Below, in pieces: positions 8,322 to 16,006 of a stretch of DNA of 45,184 nucleotides. The notes under the pieces were generated by a model, which was not told the DNA's origin, ran no database searches, and saw only the letters and a list, made by a program, of their open reading frames with translations. Both the position numbers and the translations under genes were made by a program. Position 1 is the stretch's first letter. Each line of letters opens with the position of its first letter. The stretch comes from Nostoc sp. FACHB-973 (GTDB lineage Bacteria > Cyanobacteriota > Cyanobacteriia > Cyanobacteriales > Nostocaceae): contig NZ_JACJSJ010000069.1 of assembly GCF_014698115.1 (NCBI RefSeq), forward strand, positions 1-45,184, given 5' to 3'.

Positions 8322-8353
8322 CTATTTGCGAAACCAAGATAGTTCGCAAATAG
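8322..8353. promoter_or_regulatory. Perfect 10-bp inverted repeat, possible operator
   Basis: CTATTTGCGA (8322-8331) and TCGCAAATAG (8344-8353) are perfect complements separated by 12 nt. The centre-to-centre spacing of 22 nt is about two helical turns, as in many dimeric repressor sites. It lies about 330 bp upstream of the HTH gene start. No T-tract follows on either strand, so it is unlikely to be a terminator. Confidence 0.4.
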
Positions 8354-8939
8354 CAAACAGCCCTGACAAAATAAGCTCCTAGACATAGCTGCTATGTGCC
8401 TTGATAAACAGCAGTCAAACAATTTTGGATTTTGGATTGATTTGGCTCACAAAAAGCACAGTTTCAACCAAAAATCTAAAATTGCCACAGTTAATGGTAA
8501 AACACTTAGAACCAGTAAACTATTCACTGGTTAACACTTAGAATTTGACAGACTTTCCTGAAGCCCGGTGCAATAATGGTATTGGTTAAAACCATTCGCC
8601 CCTGGTTGATGGTAATAGGCAAACACTTTCGAGCCTTCGGGTAGCCCTTATTTTGATAATTTTACTAAATTCTGCAATACAGGTTTGGAGGTTAACCTCT
8701 TAATAGTTTTGATTACGAATAAGAGGTTGAATTTTGTTTGGTAAATTGAGACTTAAAAACAGTCAAGGTCAGGTGTGAGTGCAAATCTACTTCTTACAGT
8801 ATCCTACAACTAGCTACCTTCTCATCAGCAGATAGTGATAGATTTGAACCTTTCTGAAATAAAAATTCAACAAAAAGTGACAGTTATTCAATCTTTCTTT
8901 TCATCCACTATTATTTATTTAAAAATAATCCCAAATTTA

Positions 8940-8985
8940 GTCAAGAGTTTTTACAAAAAATAAGATATTTTTGTAAAAACTTGAC
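8940..8985. repeat. Long AT-rich hairpin
   Basis: GTCAA (8940-8944) plus GTTTTTACAAAAA (8947-8959) pair with TTTTTGTAAAAAC (8968-8980) plus TTGAC (8981-8985), giving an 18-bp stem with a 2-nt bulge and an 8-nt loop. Nothing coding surrounds it. It may be an element end remnant or part of a transcribed structure. Confidence 0.6.
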
Positions 8986-9566
8986 AATAAATTTATAAGA
9001 ATTTTACAATTCATGTTTATCAAAAAGCAATTGCTTGTTTATTAAATTTTATGTTATGAGAATAATCTCTAAATTAAAATTTTTTATCAGTAAACTCCAC
9101 ACTATATCTAACTTATTGTTTGTTAAAAAATGATTACTAAAAATACGGTAGTTTCATAAATTTATAGCAAGTCTACATCTGTCCATAGTAAGAAAAGTAT
9201 GTACATTACTATCTGCTATATTTGGCATATCCATATCTATCTTGAGGATGAAAATAATTTAGGTTCGCGCAAAATATTACAAATATAGTAATCGGCTTTG
9301 ATGTTTGAACTTATTTGCGTGGGCAGGCAGTACGGAGGAGATAAATATAATTTTTAGCTATTGATTGAGGTTATTGATTTAAAAAATCTTATGAATATCC
9401 ATCATCAGAAGGGTAGTATCTGGCTTTAAGCACTGTCCATAACCGAAAAATCAGGGTTACAGCTAAGGGTAAGCAGTAGCCAAGCTGTAAATAAAATAAT
9501 TTTCTTCACTATCAGGAAATGACTGAGGACAATTTGTAGTAACAAATAGAAACTAAATCAGGAACC

Positions 9567-9596
9567 AAAACCTCTGGGGATTCTAGAGGTTTTTTT
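9567..9596 (+). terminator. Rho-independent-type terminator in the non-coding region
   Basis: AAAACCTCT (9567-9575) pairs with AGAGGTTTT (9585-9593), followed by a run of T to 9596. It is oriented for a plus-strand transcript, yet no plus-strand gene precedes it for many kilobases. A further 11-bp hairpin, AATTTCGCTTA/TAAGCGAAATT, follows at 9602-9631. This suggests an unannotated plus-strand RNA ending here. Confidence 0.6.
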
Positions 9597-9789
9597 CTGG
9601 AAATTTCGCTTACACGTATATAAGCGAAATTCTGCATATATTTTGACGAAGATTTTTTAAGCAGGCGATCGCCAACAGCAAGCTGCTGCGTATTGTAAAC
9701 ATCGGACAATTTTAGCGATGAAGCAGCAAAAATTGTCACAGCCCCTTAGCCAACTGGAGTAAGCTAAATTTAAGTTTGAGCTACTGGGA

Positions 9790-10443
9790 GTGGAGATGAT
9801 GTTGTTGGAACTAAAGCGCATCCATGTTCCACCGGGACAGAGAGTGCTACTGCAAGATGTAACCTGGCAGGAATTGGAAACAATTCTAGAAGAATTAGGG
9901 GAACACCGTGCAGCCCGAATTGCTTATGACAGGGGAATATTAGAGATTATGGCACCACTGCCAGAACATGAATATGACAAAGAAATTATTAGCGATTTAG
10001 TCAAAGCGCTTTTGGAAGAATTAGATATTGAGTTTATCAGCCTTGGTTCTACAACTTTCAAAAACCAAGCGCTGGCTCAAGGTATAGAACCCGACCAGTG
10101 TTTCTATATAAAAAATGAATCAAAAATTCGCGGAAAAAGGCGGCTAGATTTAACAGTAGACCCCCCTCCAGATTTAGCTTTAGAAATCGATATTACTTCT
10201 CGCACTCATCCTAATATTTATCAAGCACTAAAAGTGCCTGAACTTTGGCGTTTTGAACGAGGAAAGCTGCAAATTAATATTCTGCGAGACGGGCATTATA
10301 TAGAGTCTCAGCAAAGCCTAAATTTTCCTTTATTCCCACTAATTGAGGCAATTCCCCAATATCTTAACCAAAGTGTAACAGCAGGCAGAAATGCAACAAT
10401 TAAGGTTTTTCGTCTTTGGGTACAAAAGCAAATACAACAGTAA
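9790..10443 (+). CDS. Uma2-family (DUF820) putative PD-(D/E)XK nuclease
   Basis: The protein follows the Uma2 plan that is highly expanded in cyanobacteria: EILEELGEHRAARIAYDRG, LEIMAPLPEHE, GSTTFKNQALAQGIEPDQCFYI, then the nuclease-like core DLALEIDITSRTHPN and ALKVPELWRFERG. The expected acidic residues (E and D of GIEPDQ, E/D of ALEID) are present; the lysine usually expected two residues after the core acid is replaced by the ITS segment, which is common in this family. The frame opens with GTG at 9790, but ATG at 9796 sits 5 nt after GGGAG and is the likelier start. The biological role of Uma2 proteins is unsettled. It stands alone, with non-coding DNA upstream and rpmB convergent downstream. 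Confidence 0.85.
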   Translation: MEMMLLELKRIHVPPGQRVLLQDVTWQELETILEELGEHRAARIAYDRGILEIMAPLPEHEYDKEIISDLVKALLEELDIEFISLGSTTFKNQALAQGIEPDQCFYIKNESKIRGKRRLDLTVDPPPDLALEIDITSRTHPNIYQALKVPELWRFERGKLQINILRDGHYIESQQSLNFPLFPLIEAIPQYLNQSVTAGRNATIKVFRLWVQKQIQQ

Positions 10444-10483
10444 TCATACAGATCAAATCAACCGAAAACCCTCATGTAGAGAC

Positions 10484-10515
10484 GCGATTTATCGCGTCTG
10501 ATTTATCGCGTCTTC
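10484..10515. repeat. AGACGCGATTTATCGCGTCT repeat with partial second copy
   Basis: The same hairpin as at 7348-7367 appears here followed by a duplicated half (GATTTATCGCGTC). It lies in the convergent gap between the Uma2-family gene and rpmB. Confidence 0.6.
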
Positions 10516-10551
10516 AAAGACCGTCATCACCATTCAAAATATAAAAAATTA

Positions 10552-10573
10552 GGGTAGCACTGCTGTGCTACCC
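10552..10573 (-). terminator. Terminator of rpmB
   Basis: GGGTAGCAC (10552-10560) pairs with GTGCTACCC (10565-10573) around TGCT. In minus-strand direction the stem is followed by CTAATTTTTTAT, a good rho-independent arrangement about 40 nt after the rpmB stop. A degenerate copy of the same hairpin is at 14260-14281. Confidence 0.7.
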
Positions 10574-10612
10574 CACAAATCACGAAAGTCTCAGATTATA
10601 AATCCAAGTAAA

Positions 10613-10849
10613 TTAGTAATGATTCAAGTTAAGACCAGCTTCTTTTGCCATTGCTTCCAACCCTTTGGTTTCTAAGGATTTGATTGCTTTAGTAGACAGC
10701 TTTAATTTCACCCAGCGATTTCCAGTTGGCCACCAAACACGCTTGACTTGTAGATTAGCGTGCTGAAGGCGTTTAGTACGACGGTGGGAGTGGGAAACAG
10801 AAAAAGCGTTATTTGCTTTCTTACCAGTTAGTTCACAGCGACGAGACAT
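10613..10849 (-). CDS. rpmB: 50S ribosomal protein L28
   Basis: At 78 residues this is a complete L28 protein of the large ribosomal subunit. It shows the family opening SRRCELTGKKANNAFSVSHS, the HRRTKR stretch, and the core QVKRVWWPTGNRWVKLKLST. It is highly basic, as expected for an rRNA-binding protein. ATG 10849 has GGAG upstream with 9-nt spacing. The gene looks monocistronic: a repeat-filled 220-bp gap separates it from htpG upstream, and a strong terminator follows. Confidence 0.97.
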   Translation of the reverse strand: MSRRCELTGKKANNAFSVSHSHRRTKRLQHANLQVKRVWWPTGNRWVKLKLSTKAIKSLETKGLEAMAKEAGLNLNHY

Positions 10850-10908
10850 AGCAACTATCTCCAGATTGTTATTTTAATACAGCCTTTCCATTTTAGGACT
10901 TAGATAAC

Positions 10909-11070
10909 AGAAGTGGAGAGGGAATGGGGAATGGGGAGTGGGGAGTAGGGAGATGGGGGAGATGAGGGAGATGAGGGAGATGAGGGAGACAAGGGGACAA
11001 GGAGAATAATTCTTAACTCCTAACTCCCCACTCCCCACTCCCCACTCCCAACTCCCCACTCCCCACTCAG
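10909..11070. repeat. Minisatellite pair between htpG and rpmB
   Basis: A left part of GGGGAGT heptamers and GATGAGGGA nonamers (about 10914-10996) faces ACTCCCC heptamers (about 11018-11069). The two arms are complementary and could form a long hairpin between the htpG stop and the rpmB start. Confidence 0.8.
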
Positions 11071-11072
11071 CA

Positions 11073-13064
11073 CTACTTACTAGCTTGTTCCGTCAGCTTG
11101 GTAAGTACTTCATTCGATCGCTCTACAAAAGATTTCATCCCGTCAGCGTCAAAGCCTTTTTGAGACATCAGGGCTAAATCGTAGACGTGTTGGCAAATCA
11201 TTTTCACTAAGTTATCTGTAGGCGATTCACCATCACCTTGAATGATACTACCCTGGCCCAGATGCGCCAGATTTTGAATCAGCGGATGAGCAGTATTCAC
11301 CAGCAAAATGTGGTCTTCGGGAAATTCTGCTGTTTGCTGCATCATCATAGCGTTCATTTCCCGCAAGCGGCGGAGAATTTCTGGTAAAAGCACCATCGCC
11401 GGTGGTGTTCCTTGGGGATCGTCTGATTTTAAGGCTTCGGTGCGGATGTTGAGTTTGGGTTTGTTGAGGGATTTCTCAAATAACTCTTTGATGGTTTCAC
11501 TGCGGGTTTTGTTGGTTTTGGGATCAACAATTTCCGTAGATTTGTCTTGTTCCAGCAAAGTATTATCTAAGTCGGAGTCTACCCGCGTAAACTTGACATC
11601 ATTATATTCCCGCTCTAAGAAATTAATGAAGTGGGTATCGATGAAGGAGTCCATAAACAGGACTTCCAAGCCTTGATTTTTGTGTAGTTGTATGTATGTG
11701 GCTTGGGTTGCTTCATCGGTGCTGTAGAAAACCCGGTTTTCGTGGCGTTCTTTGTTCCGTTCTAAGTATTCTTTCAGTGTGGTATAGGGACTGGTAGGCG
11801 CTGAGTTTTCATCACTGGATGAAGTCGGAGTGACATCTTGCCAAGCATCCCCTTCAGCAGATTGTACTTCAACTGCTGGAGTTTCGGCAGCAGCTTTTTC
11901 TGTTAGCTTGGCGGTGCTGCGAAAGATGATGATGTCTTCGATTTGTTTTTTGAATTTCTCGTCGTTGAGGGCGCCGAATTTGACAAAAGTGCCGAGGTCT
12001 TTCCAGACACTAGTATATTGTTCGCGGTTGTCGCGGAAAAGTTCTTTGAGGCGATCGCCAACTTTTTTGGCGATGTAGTCACCGATTCGCTTCACAGTGC
12101 GATCGCCTTGCAATGCACTGCGGGATACGTTCAGGGGAATATCGGTGCTATCAATCACACCCCGCATCGGCATCAAAAATTGCGGGATAATTTCTTCGCA
12201 GTTGTCGCTAACAAAAACTTGATTGCAAAATAGCTTGATCTGCCCTTTGGTAACATCTACATCCGGTCTCATTTTGGGAAAATACAAAATCCCGTTGATG
12301 ATAAACGGATAGTCAGTGTTGAGATGTACCCACAACAGTGGTTCTTCTTGAAAAGGATACAGGTAGCGGTAAAACTCTAAATATTCTTCTTGACTCAGGT
12401 TGTTGGGAGACTCTCGCCAAGGTGCTTTTTGCTTATTTAATACTTCTCCATCCAGCTTAATTGGTACTGGCATGAAGTCGCAGTAGGTCTTGACAAGATT
12501 CTTAATCCGTGCTGATTCGAGAAATTCTTCTTCTTCTCCTTGTAAGCTGAGAGTAATAGTGGTGCCGCGAGTTGTCCGGGATGAGTCTTCTAAGGTGAAT
12601 GCTGGAGAACCATCACAACTCCAGTGAACCGCCTGCGCTCCTTCTTGGTAGGAAAGAGTATCAATGTCTACTTTCTGCGCCACCATGAACGAGGAGTAGA
12701 AGCCAAGACCGAAGTGACCGATAATCGGTTGATCGGATTTGCCTTGATACTTATGAATAAATTCTTCAGCACTAGAAAAGGCAACTTGATTGATATATTT
12801 CTTAACTTCTTCGGCGGTCATCCCGATACCGTTATCGGAGATGGAGAGGGTTTTGTTATCTTTGTCAATGGCAATTACGATTTCTGGTTCGCCGATGTCT
12901 CCGGTGTAATCTCCAGCGCGGGATACCATTTTCAGTTTTTGGATGGCGTCTACAGCGTTGGATACCAGTTCCCGCAAGAAGATTTGGTGATCTGAGTAGA
13001 GCGACTTCTTAATGATCGGGAAAATATTCTCAGTATGAATACTGATAGTGCCTTGTTCTAACAT
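11073..13064 (-). CDS. htpG: Molecular chaperone HtpG (Hsp90)
   Basis: The 663-residue protein is a full bacterial Hsp90, a cytosolic ATP-dependent dimeric chaperone that in cyanobacteria supports phycobilisome linker folding and heat tolerance. The N-terminal ATPase motifs are present: LRELVSNAVDAIQKL (residues about 29-43), LSISDNGIGMTAEEV, and GHFGLGFYSSFMVA. The middle domain includes NVSRSALQGD (about 315). It is longer than the E. coli protein (624), partly through an acidic, Ser/Thr-rich insertion around residues 390-425 (ETPAVEVQSAEGDAWQDVTP). No CIRCE heat-shock operator was seen upstream. The ATG start at 13064 has no strong Shine-Dalgarno. Confidence 0.97.
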   Translation of the reverse strand: MLEQGTISIHTENIFPIIKKSLYSDHQIFLRELVSNAVDAIQKLKMVSRAGDYTGDIGEPEIVIAIDKDNKTLSISDNGIGMTAEEVKKYINQVAFSSAEEFIHKYQGKSDQPIIGHFGLGFYSSFMVAQKVDIDTLSYQEGAQAVHWSCDGSPAFTLEDSSRTTRGTTITLSLQGEEEEFLESARIKNLVKTYCDFMPVPIKLDGEVLNKQKAPWRESPNNLSQEEYLEFYRYLYPFQEEPLLWVHLNTDYPFIINGILYFPKMRPDVDVTKGQIKLFCNQVFVSDNCEEIIPQFLMPMRGVIDSTDIPLNVSRSALQGDRTVKRIGDYIAKKVGDRLKELFRDNREQYTSVWKDLGTFVKFGALNDEKFKKQIEDIIIFRSTAKLTEKAAAETPAVEVQSAEGDAWQDVTPTSSSDENSAPTSPYTTLKEYLERNKERHENRVFYSTDEATQATYIQLHKNQGLEVLFMDSFIDTHFINFLEREYNDVKFTRVDSDLDNTLLEQDKSTEIVDPKTNKTRSETIKELFEKSLNKPKLNIRTEALKSDDPQGTPPAMVLLPEILRRLREMNAMMMQQTAEFPEDHILLVNTAHPLIQNLAHLGQGSIIQGDGESPTDNLVKMICQHVYDLALMSQKGFDADGMKSFVERSNEVLTKLTEQASK

Positions 13065-13261
13065 GATTCGTAATCTTTGATGTTAGTATCTGAAATGATG
13101 ATATCGCCCTCTGCTTTCAGGGATAAACCCGGAGAATACAAGAGAGCATGATACCAATTAGGATTTTAAAAGCATAGCTTAAGCGATCGCTCCTTGTTTA
13201 AGCGTTGTTTGCCCCCATTCTCTGATTCGGATTTCCCTACCCCCCAGCCCAAGAGTGCTGA

Positions 13262-13289
13262 GTACAGACGCGATTAATCGCGTCTGTAC
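13262..13289. repeat. Perfect 28-bp palindrome of the GACGCGAT family
   Basis: GTACAGACGCGATT (13262-13275) is the exact reverse complement of 13276-13289. It lies in the gap between the methyltransferase gene and htpG, both on the minus strand. Confidence 0.7.
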
Positions 13290-13303
13290 AAAAGTTAGGA
13301 ATG

Positions 13304-13384
13304 CTCCCTCATCTCCCTCATCTCCCTCATCTCCCTCATCTCCCTCATCTCCCTCATCTCCCCACTCCCCACTCCCCACTCCCT
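13304..13384. repeat. CTCCCTCAT nonamer array
   Basis: About seven tandem CTCCCTCAT units are followed by CCCCACT heptamers. The array directly abuts the stop codon of the methyltransferase gene. The acidic Asp-Glu-Gly frame readable on the minus strand is an artefact of the repeat. Confidence 0.85.
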
Positions 13385-14024
13385 AACTACTGCGAGTATT
13401 TTTTTCTAACACCAAAAAATAATGGTATGGATAGGTAGGATCGATAAATTCTTGTTTGATACTTAACCCGGCTTCAGCAACGGAATTTAAAATCCGCTTC
13501 TTGGGATAACCTTTCAGACCCATTTCCCAGTAATGCTCGTCACACACTGGCGTTGTACTCCAGAATTTTGGCACATTGAGTAATAAATGCCTTGGTCTAC
13601 CTGAGAAGGAAGTTTTGATTTGCAATGACAAGTATTGAGTGCAATAAGGAATTGAAATCACCAAAAATTTATTTGTTGCTTGTGCAAGTTTTTTCAAGGC
13701 TTGTTCTGACTGTTCATAAGGAAAGTGTTCCAACACTTGAAACAAAACGATCGCATCAAATTTATCTTTTGGTAACGAAAAATCTGTGGTCAGATCCAAA
13801 ATCATGTCTGGCTTGAGATTGGGGTCAACATCAGCAGTGGCGACGTTATATCCATTGTTCTTTAAAAGGTCTGTTAACAGCGAATTAAAAATCCCAATTT
13901 CCAAAACATTCTTTACCTGATTACCCAGTGAAAAAATTAGACGCAACTGATGGTGGTAACTGATAAGGCGATTTTTTGATAAATATTCGGAATTTCTAAT
14001 ATCTAAGGAGGTGATGAGTTGCAT
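13383..14024 (-). CDS. Class I SAM-dependent methyltransferase, substrate unknown
   Basis: The 213-residue protein has the Rossmann-type methyltransferase signatures. Motif I is NVLEIGIFNSLLTDLLKNNG (residues about 38-57), an acidic motif II lies in VATADVDPNL, and DAIVLFQVLEHFPYEQSEQA (about 88-107) is the Methyltransf_11-type post-motif. The segment LVISIPYCTQYLSLQI follows. The C-terminal half includes HYWEMGLKGYPKKRILNSVAEAGLS, as in methyltransferases acting on lipids or sugars, but no substrate can be assigned. It lies upstream of htpG on the same strand with a 320-bp repeat-rich gap, so co-transcription is doubtful. Confidence 0.8.
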   Translation of the reverse strand: MQLITSLDIRNSEYLSKNRLISYHHQLRLIFSLGNQVKNVLEIGIFNSLLTDLLKNNGYNVATADVDPNLKPDMILDLTTDFSLPKDKFDAIVLFQVLEHFPYEQSEQALKKLAQATNKFLVISIPYCTQYLSLQIKTSFSGRPRHLLLNVPKFWSTTPVCDEHYWEMGLKGYPKKRILNSVAEAGLSIKQEFIDPTYPYHYFLVLEKNTRSS

Positions 14025-14467
14025 AAATAATGCCTACCTAACCTGATAGAGTGAAAAATGCAGTGGGTATACAACTACAGGGTTCCCAGAAAAATAGTGA
14101 AAATAACAGCACGATGATTTTGCTCGTATTTAAATAATTCCACAGACAGAGGAAGCCTACATAACAATTACTTAGGATTCCAACATATACTAGTAACGTA
14201 TTTTTCACTAAAATTAAGGTACATAGGGATTCTTCTTTGGATACCATCGGGGGTGGGGTAGCACAGCTAGCTGTACTACCCTACAAAGACAAGCCAATTT
14301 ACCTGTCTAACTTTCGCGCACTTTACAAGATTTTCCAGATTGTTCAGAAATATCTAACTAATGGATAGCTCTTAGAGTGGAAAGGTTTCGAGAGAGGTTT
14401 TTCAGATTTCGTGAAAAGTTCAGTTTAGCTATCAGTTAATATCTATCGTTGTACGAGTATAAGAAAA
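14025..14467. other. Divergent intergenic gap with a GTAGCACAGCTAGCTG hairpin
   Basis: This gap separates the divergent methyltransferase and amidase genes and should hold both promoters. The only clear structure is an imperfect palindrome at about 14260-14281 (GTAGCACAGCT paired with AGCTGTACTAC), related to the rpmB terminator. I see no gene; a 69-codon minus-strand frame here lacks any recognisable protein character. Confidence 0.5.
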
Positions 14468-15346
14468 ATGAGGTTTACAGACTGGGCGACTAGAGTAATG
14501 TTAATCTCGCTAATGTTCGCCGCTCTAGTTATAGTGCTGCTTATTGGACGAGGAACACAAGTACAAAATATTACAACTACATCTAATAGATCAAAACCAG
14601 AGGTTACAGCCTGGAGTCAATATCCACAAGCGCAATTTCAATCAGCCAAACAACCAAAGCAGAAATCTCAAGCCATTCTCAAGTCCCCAGTCAAGACGAA
14701 TCAACCTGTAGCAAGGTACATAACCACTCAAGCTTTTGCACACTACAGACCTAATTATCAAGTTGTCTCAGTTGACCCAACTAACTATGGAGAACGGTAC
14801 ACCACAGACACTAATGGTACACCTCTGAACAACCAACCAATTATCGTCATCCATGAAACTGGTTATTCTGCTTCTAGCGCAATTAATTTTTTTCAAGTCG
14901 CTCATACTGATGAAAATGTGCAAGCAAGTTACCACGCTTTGATTAAGCTAGATGGGACAGTGGTTTATTTAGTACCGCCAGACAAGCGAGCTTTTGGTGC
15001 AGGTAACTCAGTATTTGAGGGTTTCCAGGGTTTGGAAACTGTACAGACTAATCCAAATTTGCCCCCGTCGGTGAATAATTTTGCTTATCACGTTTCTTTA
15101 GAAACACCACCAGATAGTTATGACAGTGGTAGCCAAGAAACCCATAGCGGCTATACGGAAGCTCAATATAATTCTCTTGCTTGGTTAATTGCTCAAAGTC
15201 AAGTTCCAGAAGATCGCATCACTACCCACAAATTAGTAGATCGTTCTGGTAAAAAAGTTGACCCGATAAATTTTGATGGGAATAAATTTTTAGAATTACT
15301 AAAGATTTACCGTCAAGTCAGACCAATTTATCGGACACAGAGATAA
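14468..15346 (+). CDS. N-acetylmuramoyl-L-alanine amidase (Amidase_2 type), membrane-anchored
   Basis: The 292-residue protein starts with an uncleaved-looking signal anchor at about residues 10-28 (VMLISLMFAALVIVLLIG). A polar, Gln/Lys-rich linker follows to about residue 95. The zinc amidase domain spans about 120-285: first ligand His in IIVIHETGYS, ASYHALIKLDGTVVYLVPP, and the later THKLVDRSGKKVDPINFD carrying the third ligand region. The enzyme cleaves the bond between MurNAc and the peptide stem of peptidoglycan in the periplasm and may act in cell-wall remodelling or septal channel formation. It is convergent with the RloB-like gene, with only 9 bp between stops. Confidence 0.88.
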   Translation: MRFTDWATRVMLISLMFAALVIVLLIGRGTQVQNITTTSNRSKPEVTAWSQYPQAQFQSAKQPKQKSQAILKSPVKTNQPVARYITTQAFAHYRPNYQVVSVDPTNYGERYTTDTNGTPLNNQPIIVIHETGYSASSAINFFQVAHTDENVQASYHALIKLDGTVVYLVPPDKRAFGAGNSVFEGFQGLETVQTNPNLPPSVNNFAYHVSLETPPDSYDSGSQETHSGYTEAQYNSLAWLIAQSQVPEDRITTHKLVDRSGKKVDPINFDGNKFLELLKIYRQVRPIYRTQR

Positions 15347-15355
15347 ATTAGCAAG

Positions 15356-15997
15356 TCATTTAAATTCTTTTTGGTCTTTGAGGTTTTGAACTAAAATATG
15401 TACTTTAGTTGATGGGTTAGTGCAGCCGTCTTCATTAGGATGCTCTTGTTCTAATTTCACAGCATTAGTAAGCGCGTTCTCTATTTTTGGTTGAAGTTTT
15501 TGATAGAGTTTCACATCACTTTTATCATAAATTTCTGTTGTTTTCAAAAAACCTGCTTTTCTCATTTCCGTCTCTAGTCTCGGACATAATTCCTTATAGT
15601 TATTAAAAGGAGCCGTTGTATAGACATAATGAAGTAAAAACCAAAATTCAAAGCAAGGAATTGATGTTATACAGACAACATTATTGTTCTTAGCTTTTAA
15701 AAGTGCCTGCTGAAATTTCTCAATTTTATTATCATCATCAAATACACAAAAAACTCGATCAAACTCTAGTTTATTGTCTTGAACTAAGCTACAAGTTTTA
15801 TCTATAATTTTGAGAGGGTCACCACCGGAAGCAGAAACTATTCTAATGTCTGTTGTAGATAACTTTAAGTCCTGTTTTAAAGCATTAAAATAGTTATATT
15901 CTGTCTCTTGCCCTTCAACTACAATTAAAAAGTTATCTCTAGATTTTTTATTTCCTGAACGTCGTCTTAAATCATTAGTAGATTTTCCTTTTGGCAT
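15356..15997 (-). CDS. RloB-family protein, second gene of an AbiL-type defence cassette
   Basis: The 213-residue protein has the RloB layout: basic N-terminus (RRRSGNKKSRDN), TOPRIM-like first strand and acid FLIVVEGQETEYNYFNAL, acidic VFCVFDDDN, the conserved IPCFEFWFLLHY, and NPSTKVH near the end. RloB proteins are predicted nucleases and pair with AAA ATPases in the AbiL phage-resistance system (AbiLii). Here the AAA ATPase gene ends 9 bp upstream on the same strand, so the two are almost certainly co-transcribed. The gene is AT-rich compared with the neighbouring amidase and ribBA genes and sits between housekeeping genes, consistent with acquisition. Confidence 0.88.
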   Translation of the reverse strand: MPKGKSTNDLRRRSGNKKSRDNFLIVVEGQETEYNYFNALKQDLKLSTTDIRIVSASGGDPLKIIDKTCSLVQDNKLEFDRVFCVFDDDNKIEKFQQALLKAKNNNVVCITSIPCFEFWFLLHYVYTTAPFNNYKELCPRLETEMRKAGFLKTTEIYDKSDVKLYQKLQPKIENALTNAVKLEQEHPNEDGCTNPSTKVHILVQNLKDQKEFK

Positions 15998-16006
15998 AGT
16001 TTCATC

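Larger units (their letters stand above)
7992..9789. other. About 1.8 kb without a convincing gene, AT-rich and structure-rich
   Basis: No reading frame here looks protein-coding; the longest start-to-stop frames I found by eye are under 30 codons, apart from a 75-codon minus-strand frame at 9512-9739 that I reject. The stretch does contain several strong inverted repeats (8322-8353, 8511-8531, 8694-8728, 8940-8985, 9457-9490, 9602-9631) and one terminator-like hairpin (9567-9596). Part of it must hold the promoter of the HTH gene. Unannotated small RNAs are possible. Confidence 0.6.

Noticed and set aside
8576..8644. A 22-codon plus-strand frame (MVLVKTIRPWLMVIGKHFRAFG)
   Set aside because: Possible small peptide, but there is no Shine-Dalgarno, no double-glycine leader and no PatS/HetN-type RGSGR motif, so it cannot be supported.
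9512..9739. A 75-codon minus-strand frame in the non-coding stretch
   Set aside because: It runs through a terminator hairpin, a second palindrome and a GCGATCGC site, has no ribosome binding site and no recognisable protein pattern.
10874..11059. A minus-strand frame with Leu/Ile/Ser repeats
   Set aside because: Encoded by the minisatellite between htpG and rpmB; low-complexity artefact.
11308..12995. Several plus-strand frames of 80-120 codons
   Set aside because: All lie antisense to htpG, whose motifs establish the minus-strand frame.
13040..13180. CIRCE/HrcA heat-shock operator upstream of htpG (and of clpB at 27000-27100)
   Set aside because: The TTAGCACTC-N9-GAGTGCTAA pattern is not present; a single GAGTGCT at about 13248 has no partner.
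13179..13379. A minus-strand frame rich in Asp-Glu-Gly
   Set aside because: It is the translation of the CTCCCTCAT nonamer array and a palindrome, not a gene.
14038..14247. A 69-codon minus-strand hydrophobic Cys-rich frame
   Set aside because: Lies in a divergent promoter region, has no ribosome binding site and no family resemblance.
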